In this document: one piece after another, positions 1 to 5,664 of the stretch
How the letters are laid out: each line of letters opens with the position of its first letter
How positions within the stretch are numbered: the first letter of the stretch is position 1
NCBI GenBank assembly: GCA_947088415.1
Contig: CAMUGK010000043.1
Span: 1-7,446 of the forward strand
Source of the DNA: an uncultured Bacillota bacterium
Lineage (GTDB): Bacteria > Bacillota > Clostridia > Christensenellales > UBA1242
Length of the DNA: 7,446 bases
Reading direction: 5' to 3'
Translations under genes and position numbers: made by a program
The notes under the pieces: generated by a model
The model's database searches: none
Told to the model about the DNA's origin: nothing
The model's input: the letters and a program-made list of their open reading frames with translations, nothing else

Positions 1-1
1 C

Positions 2-628
2 TCAAAATATAGTGACTTAGAATGTAAAAGTGGGATAACGGGCAAGAACTTGGCGCAAAGCATTTTAAATGCAACAGGTAATCAGGCTACACTTCGTTCA
101 TGTCGTGGACATTTGACCGACCACTATAATCCTGTTAATCATACAGTTAATATTTCGCAAGATAATATAAATTCTTCTTCGGTGGCAGGCCTTGGCGTTG
201 TTGCACACGAAATGGGGCATTATCTTCAACAAGTTAAAAATTATAAACCTTTCTATATTCGTCAAACAATTGTCAAACTTTGTAATTTTACATCTGGCCT
301 TCTTATGCCACTTCTTTTGATTGGTATTTTATTGAATGTCTTTGCTTTTACAATGTATGGCGTGGTAGGAGATATTCTTATTTGGATTGCAGTTGGCATT
401 TATGGTGTTTCGGCACTTGCGAATCTTGCTACACTTCCAGTAGAATTAAACGCTTCAAAAAGGGCGTTAACCATGCTTGAAGGTATGGGAATTATGGACA
501 AAGAAGAACTTGGCAAAACCAAACAAGTTTTATCTGCAGCAGCACTCACTTATGTTGCAGCATTATTAGTAAGTCTTGGCTATTTCTTAAGATTATTATT
601 TTATGCCTTAATTTTAAGAGATAATTAA
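2..628 (+). CDS. yugP: YugP-like membrane zinc metallopeptidase, 5' end outside the window
   Basis: This is the C-terminal part of a neutral zinc metallopeptidase of the YugP (Zn_peptidase_2) family, a membrane-embedded protein whose substrate is unknown. The frame is open from base 2, giving about 208 residues, so the gene starts before the window; a TTG at 50 is in frame but is not the start. Visible family marks are the KYS/SGITG segment at the very start, GHLTDHYNP, and the zinc site HEMGH at bases 206-220. The likely third zinc ligand is the Glu of LPVELNASKRA (bases 443-445). Hydrophobic segments follow the active site (about bases 270-350 and 365-450) and a third lies near the C-terminus (about 520-615). 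The gene converges on the DUF1540 gene and ends in a bidirectional terminator. Family assignment is confident; the physiological role is not known. Confidence 0.9.
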   Translation, partial: SKYSDLECKSGITGKNLAQSILNATGNQATLRSCRGHLTDHYNPVNHTVNISQDNINSSSVAGLGVVAHEMGHYLQQVKNYKPFYIRQTIVKLCNFTSGLLMPLLLIGILLNVFAFTMYGVVGDILIWIAVGIYGVSALANLATLPVELNASKRALTMLEGMGIMDKEELGKTKQVLSAAALTYVAALLVSLGYFLRLLFYALILRDN

Positions 629-657
629 AAAAGATATGCAACTAGCATATCTTTTTT
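627..657. terminator. Bidirectional intrinsic terminator between convergent genes
   Basis: Bases 633-639 (GATATGC) pair perfectly with 645-651 (GCATATC) around a 5-nt loop. Six A on the left (627-632) and six T on the right (652-657) extend the stem and provide a U-tract on both strands. It overlaps the TAA of the YugP-like gene on + and touches the TAA of the DUF1540 gene on -, so one hairpin can end both transcripts. Confidence 0.9.
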
Positions 658-946
658 AATATTCATCATATGGTTTGTTATAAGGTGAGTGGAAGTCGTC
701 AATATATTCATCGCTTGCTTCAACATTATAGCGAGGAGTGCAATGACAATCTTTGCAATCGCATTTATCACGACTTATAAAACTTTTGCAAAAGTGTTTT
801 TGTATACCATTTGACATAGGCTCTCCGTCGCCAAGTGAAACTTCTATAGTCTCTTTGTTGCAATTGCAACCATCTTCATTGTAAACACAGTTGTTAACAT
901 TACATTTAACGCCACAGTTGCAGTCATAATTATTTTCTTTTTTCAT
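656..946 (-). CDS. DUF1540 small Cys-rich protein (96 aa)
   Basis: A 96-residue soluble protein with 11 cysteines and no signal peptide or membrane segment. Residues 11-36 fit the DUF1540 pattern: spaced Cys, then NNCVYNEDGC and a TIEV strand. Residues 51-59 (HFCKSFISR) match the second half of that domain. A further CDCKDCHC cluster at 62-69 and an acidic, Tyr-rich tail (residues 73-96) follow. The Cys spacing suggests metal binding, but no function is established for the family. The start chosen is the ATG at 946, preceded by AGGAGG at 951-956. A longer frame up to 1075 is rejected because it runs through the exporter's terminator and 3' end and has no ribosome binding site. The gene follows the exporter but has a possible promoter of its own. 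Confidence 0.85.
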   Translation of the reverse strand: MKKENNYDCNCGVKCNVNNCVYNEDGCNCNKETIEVSLGDGEPMSNGIQKHFCKSFISRDKCDCKDCHCTPRYNVEASDEYIDDFHSPYNKPYDEY

Positions 947-982
947 ATAACCTCCTACCTTATTTTGAAGAGAAATAGAAAA

Positions 983-989
983 ATTATAC
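983..989 (-). promoter_or_regulatory. Possible promoter (-10 box) of the DUF1540 gene
   Basis: TATAAT at 983-988 on the minus strand, preceded by G and a run of seven T. A start site near 976 would leave a leader of about 30 nt ending in AGGAGG. No -35 hexamer is visible, because the expected position falls inside the hairpin of the upstream terminator. This makes it a weaker candidate than the other promoters here. Confidence 0.45.
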
Positions 990-1010
990 AAAAAAAGTGG
1001 CTTTGCCACT
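990..1010 (-). terminator. Intrinsic terminator of the ABC exporter gene
   Basis: On the minus strand AGTGGC (1010-1005), a 3-nt loop, GCCACT (1001-996), then seven T (996-990). It lies 18 bases past the exporter's stop codon. Its GTGGC/GCCAC core recurs twice more in the window. Confidence 0.8.
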
Positions 1011-1028
1011 CTTTTTAAATAAAAAACA

Positions 1029-2693
1029 TTATAATTCAATAACTTCATCAATAATAGGCAATATTCGCTTGTCATGAGAAATTATTACGCAAATTTTATT
1101 GTTTTCTTTTAATTTTTTAATCTCATTAAAAACTTTTTCGACATTTTTTATATCTAATTCGTTTGTTGGTTCGTCAAAGAAATATACGTCGGCTTCTTTT
1201 GATAAGGTGCGAATAAAATCTATTCGTTTCTTTTCTCCACCTGAAAGTATTTGTTTGACATCTCTTCCTTCGCTTTCACGCTCTAAAATTTTATTCATAC
1301 AAAAGGTTTTAATCAATTGTTTAGCCTTGCTGTTAAGTTCTTTGTCAGGATATGCAAGGTTTTCTTTTATCGACCTATCAAAAAGAATTGAAGATTGAAA
1401 CATATATGAAATTTTGTCGGAAAAGTTTTCAAGCGACATTAGATTATATTTATTGTTTACTAAAATAGCCCCAGACTTTACATCACGAATGCCACATAGT
1501 GCATTTATGAGTGTAGTTTTGCCACAGCCACTTTCGCCAGAAAGAAGATATGTCTTTCCGCTTTGGAATTTTGCATGATAAGTATGTTTAAATTGACCTA
1601 ATTGAACTTTGTAATTTAAAATTTCTATAGATTTAAAGTTTTCATTATGTAAGGCTTGGTTTTTAAAATTTTCACCTTTTTTAATTCTCTGTGATGATGG
1701 AACTAAAACTTCAAGATTGCAAAGTTTGATTGCTGCCGCTTGAATGTCGCCAAGTTCATAACCCCAACTTTCAATTGTGTTTTGAATGTCATAAAGAATT
1801 GTAAATATCATTGTTACAGAGGCAATAACTTGAGTTGAACTTCCTCTTGCAATAAAAGCCCAAACACCAAAGGCGATTGCAAGATATTCGATGAATATGA
1901 TTGCTATCCAATAAAAATAGCCAATTTTTGCACGTTTTTTGTGAAATTTATAGAAAATTTTATTTAAAAATCCAAGTTGAATTCTTTCGTTGACTTGAGA
2001 TTTTAAAACGCTTATAAGTGAGATGTTTTGAATTGATGTCAAAATTTGATTTCCTATTTTAGCATTTGTGTTTTCAATTTTATCTATTACAGGGCTTTGT
2101 ATTTTCAGTCTTATAAATACTGCTAAAAAGATTAATAAAATCATTGCCAAGCCAATTACTCCAACAAGCCAGTCAATTGAAAATAGAATAACCATATTAA
2201 AAACAACCGCAATAATATTGGTTAACATATTCCAACATAAAGGTTCAATAATTTGATATACGCAGTCAGTTGCATTTTTTATTATGTAATTTATTTCGCC
2301 GTTTGTCATTCCAAAGTCGAGATTTACTCTTTCTAGAAATAGTAAGTCTTGTGCTTTAATATTAACAACGCAAATCATCTTTCTTGCAAACTTGTCGATG
2401 GTGTAGTAGTGAAGCATTCCAATCATCCAAAGAAAGATGTGAGTGCCAATTAATAAAAAGACAAGTGCAATCGTTGGCAGTGAAGATAAATCTAAAAACA
2501 AAAGTTTAACTGGCTCGCCACAAAGGCTTGCAAGAACTAAAGGCGGAATAACATTGAAAAACATCCAAGGCAGAGCAGAAACAATAGAAAAAAGAAATAT
2601 AAGAACAAAAGTTGTTCTATCTTTTTTATCCATAAATTTCCATAATAGTTTCAGACTTTTTAAAATGCCAGATTTATTTTCTCTTTTTCCCAT
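1029..2693 (-). CDS. ABC exporter half-transporter, membrane domain fused to ATPase (554 aa)
   Basis: An ABC transporter of the exporter (type IV) fold that uses ATP to move an unidentified substrate across the cytoplasmic membrane. The N-terminal 320 residues hold about six hydrophobic helices (near 29-57, 73-97, 150-172, 176-197, 258-283, 289-305). The C-terminal ATPase domain is complete: Walker A GESGCGKTT at 386-394, Q-loop Gln433, signature LSGGE at 483-487, Walker B ending in DE at 507-508, and switch His540. All catalytic residues are present, so it is probably active. No partner half-transporter lies next to it, so a homodimer is the simplest reading. At 554 residues it is slightly short for the family. 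The ATG at 2693 has no ribosome binding site. An in-frame TAA lies at 2702-2700, and an extended -10 box ends 8 nt before the ATG, so the mRNA is probably leaderless. The substrate (drug, lipid, peptide) cannot be told from the sequence. Confidence 0.88.
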   Translation of the reverse strand: MGKRENKSGILKSLKLLWKFMDKKDRTTFVLIFLFSIVSALPWMFFNVIPPLVLASLCGEPVKLLFLDLSSLPTIALVFLLIGTHIFLWMIGMLHYYTIDKFARKMICVVNIKAQDLLFLERVNLDFGMTNGEINYIIKNATDCVYQIIEPLCWNMLTNIIAVVFNMVILFSIDWLVGVIGLAMILLIFLAVFIRLKIQSPVIDKIENTNAKIGNQILTSIQNISLISVLKSQVNERIQLGFLNKIFYKFHKKRAKIGYFYWIAIIFIEYLAIAFGVWAFIARGSSTQVIASVTMIFTILYDIQNTIESWGYELGDIQAAAIKLCNLEVLVPSSQRIKKGENFKNQALHNENFKSIEILNYKVQLGQFKHTYHAKFQSGKTYLLSGESGCGKTTLINALCGIRDVKSGAILVNNKYNLMSLENFSDKISYMFQSSILFDRSIKENLAYPDKELNSKAKQLIKTFCMNKILERESEGRDVKQILSGGEKKRIDFIRTLSKEADVYFFDEPTNELDIKNVEKVFNEIKKLKENNKICVIISHDKRILPIIDEVIEL

Positions 2694-2701
2694 ATTTTTT
2701 T

Positions 2702-2710
2702 ATTATAACA
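2702..2710 (-). promoter_or_regulatory. Extended -10 promoter of the exporter gene
   Basis: TGTTATAAT on the minus strand is a full extended -10 element (TGnTATAAT). There is no good -35 (TTTGTA at 2725-2730 with a 17-nt spacer is poor). The expected start site, 6-8 nt downstream, falls on or 1-2 nt before the A of the ATG at 2693. Confidence 0.65.
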
Positions 2711-2732
2711 TAAAAACACAAAAATACAAAAT

Positions 2733-2755
2733 AAAAAAAGTGGCATTGCCACTTT
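2733..2755 (-). terminator. Intrinsic terminator of glyS
   Basis: On the minus strand AAAGTGGC (2755-2748), loop AAT, GCCACTTT (2744-2737), followed by T down to 2733. The stem begins on the last base of the glyS stop codon. It is the second copy of the GTGGC/GCCAC hairpin. Confidence 0.88.
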
Positions 2756-4134
2756 CAATTAAATTTTATTTTTCCACTTACATAAGACACAAGTTCATTG
2801 ATATTTAATCGAATTTGTTCCATAGTGTCGCGGTCACGAAGAGTAACAGTGTTATCTTCAAGTGTGTCAAAATCTATTGTCACACAATAAGGTGTTCCAA
2901 TTTCGTCTTGACGGCGATAACGTTTCCCGATAGAGCCAGCTTCGTCATATTCACACATAAACTCTTGTGAAAGGATTGAATAAACTTCTTTTGCCTTTTC
3001 ATTCAAATTTTTTTGAAGTGGCAATATTGCAACTTTATATGGTGCGATTGCAGGATGGAAATGCATTACAACTCTTGTTTCACCATTTTCGAGTGGTTGC
3101 TCTTCATACGCTGCACATAAAAGTGCAAGGGTAAGCCTGTCAGCACCGATTGAATATTCAATCACATTAGGAAGATATTTCTCATTAGTGAAAGGGTCAA
3201 GATAAAGCATGCTTTTGCCAGAATATTCTTGATGACGAGACAAATCCCATGTTCCACGATGATGAATTCCATTAAGTTCTTGCCAGCCGATAGGGAAGTT
3301 GTATTGAATGTCGCAAGCGGCTTTTGCATAGTGAGCAAGTTTGTCATGGTCATGAAAGCGCAGGTCTTCTTGTTTTAAACCTAAATCATTTACAAACTTG
3401 TTTGCTCTTGCTTTATAATTGTTATATATATCCATACTTTCATTTTCTTTACAGAACATTTGAAGCTCCATTTGTTCAAATTCAATGGTTCTAAAAAGAA
3501 AGTTGCCAGGGGTGATTTCATTTCTAAAAGACTTGCCAATTTGTGCAATAGCAAAAGGCACTTTTGCACGGGTGGTGCGTTGAACGTTCAAAAAGTTGAC
3601 ATATTCGCCTTGACAAGTTTCAGGACGAAGATAAACAACGTCGGCTTCGGCTTCAAGTGTGCCACGTGATGTTTTAAACATTGGGTTAAATTTACGAATT
3701 GGTGTCCAATCAAAACCGCCACAATGTGGGCAAGTTACATGATGCTCGGCAATGTATGCTTCAAGTTCTTCGTTTGTCATGGCTTCGGCAGAAACACTTC
3801 CTTTTGAGTGCTTTTCAATCAAAGTATCGGCTCTTTCACGCTGTTTGCATTTTTTGCAGTCCATTTTTGGATCGCCAAAACTTGCAATGTGTCCGCTTGC
3901 TTCCCAAGTTTTTGGGTTCATTAAAATTGCAGCGTCAACGCCATAAGTTTGTGGGTCTTCTTGAACAAACCTCTTCCACCAAGCACGTTTAATGTTGTTT
4001 TTAAGTTCAACACCGATAGGCCCAAAATCCCAAGTGTTTGCAAAACCACCATAGATTTCGCTCCCGGGGAAGACAAAACCCCTTGCCTTGCATAGATTTA
4101 CAAGTTTTTCCATAGTTAAATTTGATTTTTCCAT
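2755..4134 (-). CDS. glyS: Glycyl-tRNA synthetase, dimeric type (459 aa)
   Basis: Charges tRNA-Gly with glycine (EC 6.1.1.14) in the cytoplasm. It is the single-chain, homodimeric class II enzyme found in Staphylococcus, Mycoplasma and archaea, not the alpha/beta GlyQ+GlyS type. Residues 73-89 carry motif 1 (NPKTWEASGHIASFGDP). Motif 2 is at 203-225 with FRNE at 203-206 and the Arg/Glu pairs that bind ATP. Motif 3 is around 327-338 (YSIGADRLTLAL) with Arg333. An insertion holds CKKC (93-96) and CPHC (135-138), a likely zinc site. The anticodon-binding domain starts near HFHPAIAPYK (358-367). Length matches the family. The start at 4134 (MEKSNL) is chosen over an ATG at 4149 because GGGAG at 4143-4147 is the ribosome binding site for it and overlaps the upstream ATG. 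Expression is under the T-box at about 4369-4522; the gene has its own terminator. Confidence 0.97.
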   Translation of the reverse strand: MEKSNLTMEKLVNLCKARGFVFPGSEIYGGFANTWDFGPIGVELKNNIKRAWWKRFVQEDPQTYGVDAAILMNPKTWEASGHIASFGDPKMDCKKCKQRERADTLIEKHSKGSVSAEAMTNEELEAYIAEHHVTCPHCGGFDWTPIRKFNPMFKTSRGTLEAEADVVYLRPETCQGEYVNFLNVQRTTRAKVPFAIAQIGKSFRNEITPGNFLFRTIEFEQMELQMFCKENESMDIYNNYKARANKFVNDLGLKQEDLRFHDHDKLAHYAKAACDIQYNFPIGWQELNGIHHRGTWDLSRHQEYSGKSMLYLDPFTNEKYLPNVIEYSIGADRLTLALLCAAYEEQPLENGETRVVMHFHPAIAPYKVAILPLQKNLNEKAKEVYSILSQEFMCEYDEAGSIGKRYRRQDEIGTPYCVTIDFDTLEDNTVTLRDRDTMEQIRLNINELVSYVSGKIKFN

Positions 4135-4142
4135 AATTTTTA

Positions 4143-4147
4143 CTCCC
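4143..4147 (-). promoter_or_regulatory. Ribosome binding site deciding the glyS start
   Basis: GGGAG on the minus strand, 8 nt before the ATG at 4134. The alternative in-frame ATG (4149-4147) overlaps this site and has no upstream Shine-Dalgarno sequence of its own. Confidence 0.8.
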
Positions 4148-4167
4148 ATTGATTATATTTTTAAAAT

Positions 4168-4345
4168 CTGTCATCTCGACCAACTTTTATTAGTCATCCT
4201 GAAGCATGGCTGAAGGATCTTTTGAGCAATATTAGGTTCAATGGATGTTTCGACTTCGCTTTGCTTCGCTCAACATGACAGAAACAAGATTTATCGAAAT
4301 GACAATGACTTTTTTGAAATAGGGTTTATCGAAGTTATGTCATTC
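4168..4345. repeat. GTCAT-type repeat region between the T-box and glyS
   Basis: A non-coding segment built of short related pieces. TGTCATCTCGA (4170-4180) is the inverted partner of TCGAAATGACA (4294-4304) with one mismatch. CTGTCAT (4168-4174) is inverted as ATGACAG (4275-4281). CTGAAG occurs twice (4199 and 4210), and ATCCT/AGGAT flank that unit. TTTATCGAA occurs at 4290 and again at 4325, and a further GTCAT lies at 4338-4342. From memory, repeats of this wording (GTCATCCTGA...GAAGGATC; TTCGCT...CAACATGACA) are scattered in many bacterial genomes; this window alone cannot show dispersal. There is no transposase and no open frame. It sits in the glyS leader and lengthens it. Confidence 0.7.
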
Positions 4346-4351
4346 TGGAAA

Positions 4352-4364
4352 GTGGCATTGCCAC
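4352..4364. repeat. Third copy of the GTGGC hairpin, without a T-tract
   Basis: GTGGCATTGCCAC forms a 5-bp stem with a 3-nt loop. With the preceding AAA it is identical over 16 nt to the hairpin of the glyS terminator (2737-2752). On the minus strand it is followed by only three T, so it is unlikely to terminate well. It lies directly downstream of the T-box terminator. Confidence 0.7.
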
Positions 4365-4368
4365 GCAC

Positions 4369-4403
4369 AAAAAAGCCCTATGCCAAAAAATCTTGACATA
4401 GGG
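4369..4403 (-). terminator. Regulated terminator of the glyS T-box
   Basis: On the minus strand CCCTATGTC (4403-4395) pairs with GGCATAGGG (4384-4376), with one G-U pair and a 10-nt loop, followed by C and six T (4374-4369). The CCCTA of its 5' arm is also the 3' arm of the antiterminator, so the two structures exclude each other. Confidence 0.9.
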
Positions 4404-4522
4404 GCGAATAGACCGCTGTTCCACCCTAATTCACATTGAAAATCAATGCCTTCATTAACAGTCTTTACGCCGACTCCCGCGAAATGCTGATAAGGTTGCC
4501 AAGCCCCGTCATTGCAAATTAT
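4369..4522 (-). promoter_or_regulatory. T-box riboswitch for tRNA-Gly
   Basis: A leader that reads the charging state of tRNA-Gly and controls glyS. The antiterminator can be written out on the minus strand: UAGGG (4428-4424), bulge UGGAACA (4423-4417), GCG (4416-4414), loop GUCUAUU, CGC (4406-4404), CCCUA (4403-4399). That is 8 bp with the 7-nt T-box bulge. UGGA pairs with UCCA, the usual acceptor end of bacillar tRNA-Gly. A hairpin CATTGA/TCAATG just upstream (about 4451-4437) fits Stem III. A GGC glycine codon in the context TGAAGGCA (4448-4450) is my candidate specifier. Only about 95 nt precede the antiterminator, so Stem I is short and there is no room for a normal Stem II, as known for glyQS-type T-boxes. 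The Stem I fold is uncertain. Confidence 0.93.
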
Positions 4523-4528
4523 GAATAT

Positions 4529-4557
4529 ATTTTATATCTTTTAAAAAACTTTGTCAA
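4529..4557 (-). promoter_or_regulatory. Promoter of the T-box/glyS transcript
   Basis: TTGACA (4557-4552), a 17-nt spacer, TAAAAT (4534-4529) on the minus strand; start expected near 4522. The -35 box begins only 5 nt after the stop of the 213-residue membrane protein gene. That gene has no terminator of its own, so its transcript should run into the T-box. Confidence 0.87.
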
Positions 4558-4562
4558 GCAAA

Positions 4563-5204
4563 TTATTTAAGTTCTGTTTGAATATCTTGATTGGTCATCG
4601 TATTTTCAAGCATTTCTGACAATTTCTCATCTGCTTGTCTCTTATTCAAATAATAAGTCGATGCACTTGCTCTGCCGCGTTTGTCTTTTTCATATGATGA
4701 GCAGATAACGTAGGATATACCTGATGTTGCTATTGAACCTACTCCTACAGCAAGTGTAAGAACAAGATATTTGTTTGAATTATATTGCTTATAAATTTCA
4801 TCTACTTGTGTTTTAATTTCTTGATTTGCATATTCAGTGATAAACTCTGTATCTGATGTTTTTACAATCTTGTCAAGTTTTGAAGAATAATCTTTGAGAA
4901 TTTCAGGTGTTAGATTAGTTTCAGATTTTAATTCGCTGATAAGTTCTCCGGAAGCTTTTAAAATATATTCTTGTTTAGGAGTTTCGACAAGTTTTGCTAT
5001 TTCAAAATTTTCTTTATTGACTTTGTCGACCATCACACCTAAAAAAGCACAATATGCCCCAAGTCCTGCTCCCGCGAATGCCAACGAAAGGTATTTTCCT
5101 ATTTTTAATCCTTTTGCCTGCTTTTTGCAAACAGCAATTTCTTTTTCAAGTTCTTCAATACCCATGCTTTGAAAATTTTCAGTTTGTTTATTTTTTCTCT
5201 TCAT
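4563..5204 (-). CDS. Two-helix membrane protein of unknown function (213 aa)
   Basis: I do not recognise this family. The protein has a basic, helical N-terminal segment (1-37), a Gly/Ala-rich membrane helix (38-59), a Lys/Glu-rich and probably helical loop of about 85 residues (60-145), a second membrane helix (146-168), and a charged tail (171-213) beginning EKDKRGR. Positive charges beside both helices predict both ends inside and the loop outside. The two small-residue-rich helices (AGAGLGA; AVGVGSIATSG) suggest tight helix packing or oligomers. The start is well set: AGGAG six nt before ATG at 5204, with a strong promoter just upstream. The neighbouring 118-residue protein has the same plan with a shorter loop, but residue-level similarity is weak by eye. 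It has no signal peptide, enzyme motif or terminator; transcripts would enter the T-box. Confidence 0.82.
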   Translation of the reverse strand: MKRKNKQTENFQSMGIEELEKEIAVCKKQAKGLKIGKYLSLAFAGAGLGAYCAFLGVMVDKVNKENFEIAKLVETPKQEYILKASGELISELKSETNLTPEILKDYSSKLDKIVKTSDTEFITEYANQEIKTQVDEIYKQYNSNKYLVLTLAVGVGSIATSGISYVICSSYEKDKRGRASASTYYLNKRQADEKLSEMLENTMTNQDIQTELK

Positions 5205-5223
5205 AAATTTCTCCTATAAAGAA

Positions 5224-5252
5224 ATTATATCACAAAAATTATACAATTTCAA
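5224..5252 (-). promoter_or_regulatory. Promoter of the 213-aa membrane protein gene
   Basis: TTGAAA (5252-5247), 17-nt spacer, TATAAT (5229-5224) with an extended TG (TGATATAAT) on the minus strand. The start site near 5217 leaves a short leader carrying AGGAG. A second TATAAT lies at 5243-5238 but has no -35. Confidence 0.8.
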
Positions 5253-5267
5253 TAGGGAATTTGATAT

Positions 5268-5624
5268 TTATCCTTGATTTTCCAACATTTTTTCTGAATT
5301 AGACTTCAAATTTTTAATTTTTTCTAAAGATTTTTCTTTCTCGTGGTTAACGAAAATTGTTGAGCCGCTTAGTCCGATAAAAGCATATGTGGTTGCATAG
5401 AAGCCATATTTAAAGCCGTCCGTAATGGGATTTTCTACTTGAAAATCACGATTTTTTAAATATTCTTCTTTATTTTTAAGGTTATCGTTAAGTTTGAGTG
5501 AAAATGCGGTTATTCCGCTTGCCACGCTTAAACTCAATAGCCCAAAGGATAAGCCTGTAAAAACTTTTAGTGTCATGTTTAACTTCTTTATTCTGCTTTT
5601 AAGTTTTTCTAAATTTGCTTTCAT
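5268..5624 (-). CDS. Small two-helix membrane protein of unknown function (118 aa)
   Basis: Unrecognised. A Lys-rich amphipathic N-terminus (1-19) leads into a membrane helix rich in Ser, Gly and Leu (20-43). A short charged loop follows (about 44-72, with KLNDNLKNKEEYLKNRD), then a second helix (73-92) and a Lys/Glu-rich, probably coiled tail (94-118). Both ends are predicted inside. The plan matches the 213-residue neighbour 63 bases downstream, so the two may be distant paralogues or partners in one complex; this is inference from architecture. The start at 5624 is preceded by AAGGGG with a 5-nt gap, a moderate ribosome binding site. There is no terminator between this gene and the next, so they may also be co-transcribed despite the strong internal promoter. 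Confidence 0.78.
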   Translation of the reverse strand: MKANLEKLKSRIKKLNMTLKVFTGLSFGLLSLSVASGITAFSLKLNDNLKNKEEYLKNRDFQVENPITDGFKYGFYATTYAFIGLSGSTIFVNHEKEKSLEKIKNLKSNSEKMLENQG

Positions 5625-5651
5625 TATGACCCCTTAAATTAAATATATTAA

Positions 5652-5660
5652 TTTATAGCA
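5652..5660 (-). promoter_or_regulatory. Candidate extended -10 promoter of the 118-aa gene
   Basis: TGCTATAAA on the minus strand matches TGnTATAAT at all but one position. The -35 position lies in the ABC-F terminator hairpin and does not match. It is about 27 nt upstream of the ATG, a plausible distance. Confidence 0.42.
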
Positions 5661-5664
5661 TAAC

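Noticed and set aside
50..628. TTG at 50 as the start of the YugP-like gene.
   Set aside because: The frame is open to the window edge, and the residues upstream of the TTG match the family, so the gene is cut by the window.
947..1075. N-terminal extension of the DUF1540 frame, overlapping the exporter's 3' end.
   Set aside because: It runs through the exporter terminator, has no ribosome binding site and adds residues unlike the family. The ATG at 946 has AGGAGG.
1099..1398. Several long open frames on + opposite the exporter, glyS and ABC-F genes.
   Set aside because: They lie inside well-supported minus-strand genes, lack ribosome binding sites and show no recognisable protein.
2755..2757. 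Mycoplasma-type genetic code with UGA read as Trp.
   Set aside because: UGA ends glyS at the expected C-terminus, directly before a terminator, and conserved Trp residues are encoded by UGG.
4135..4149. Five extra residues at the glyS N-terminus from an ATG at 4149.
   Set aside because: That ATG overlaps the GGGAG ribosome binding site for the start at 4134, and has none of its own.
4168..4345. A complete mobile element or attachment site in the glyS leader.
   Set aside because: The inverted repeats are short and nested, with no transposase and no clear target duplication, so it is only called a repeat region.
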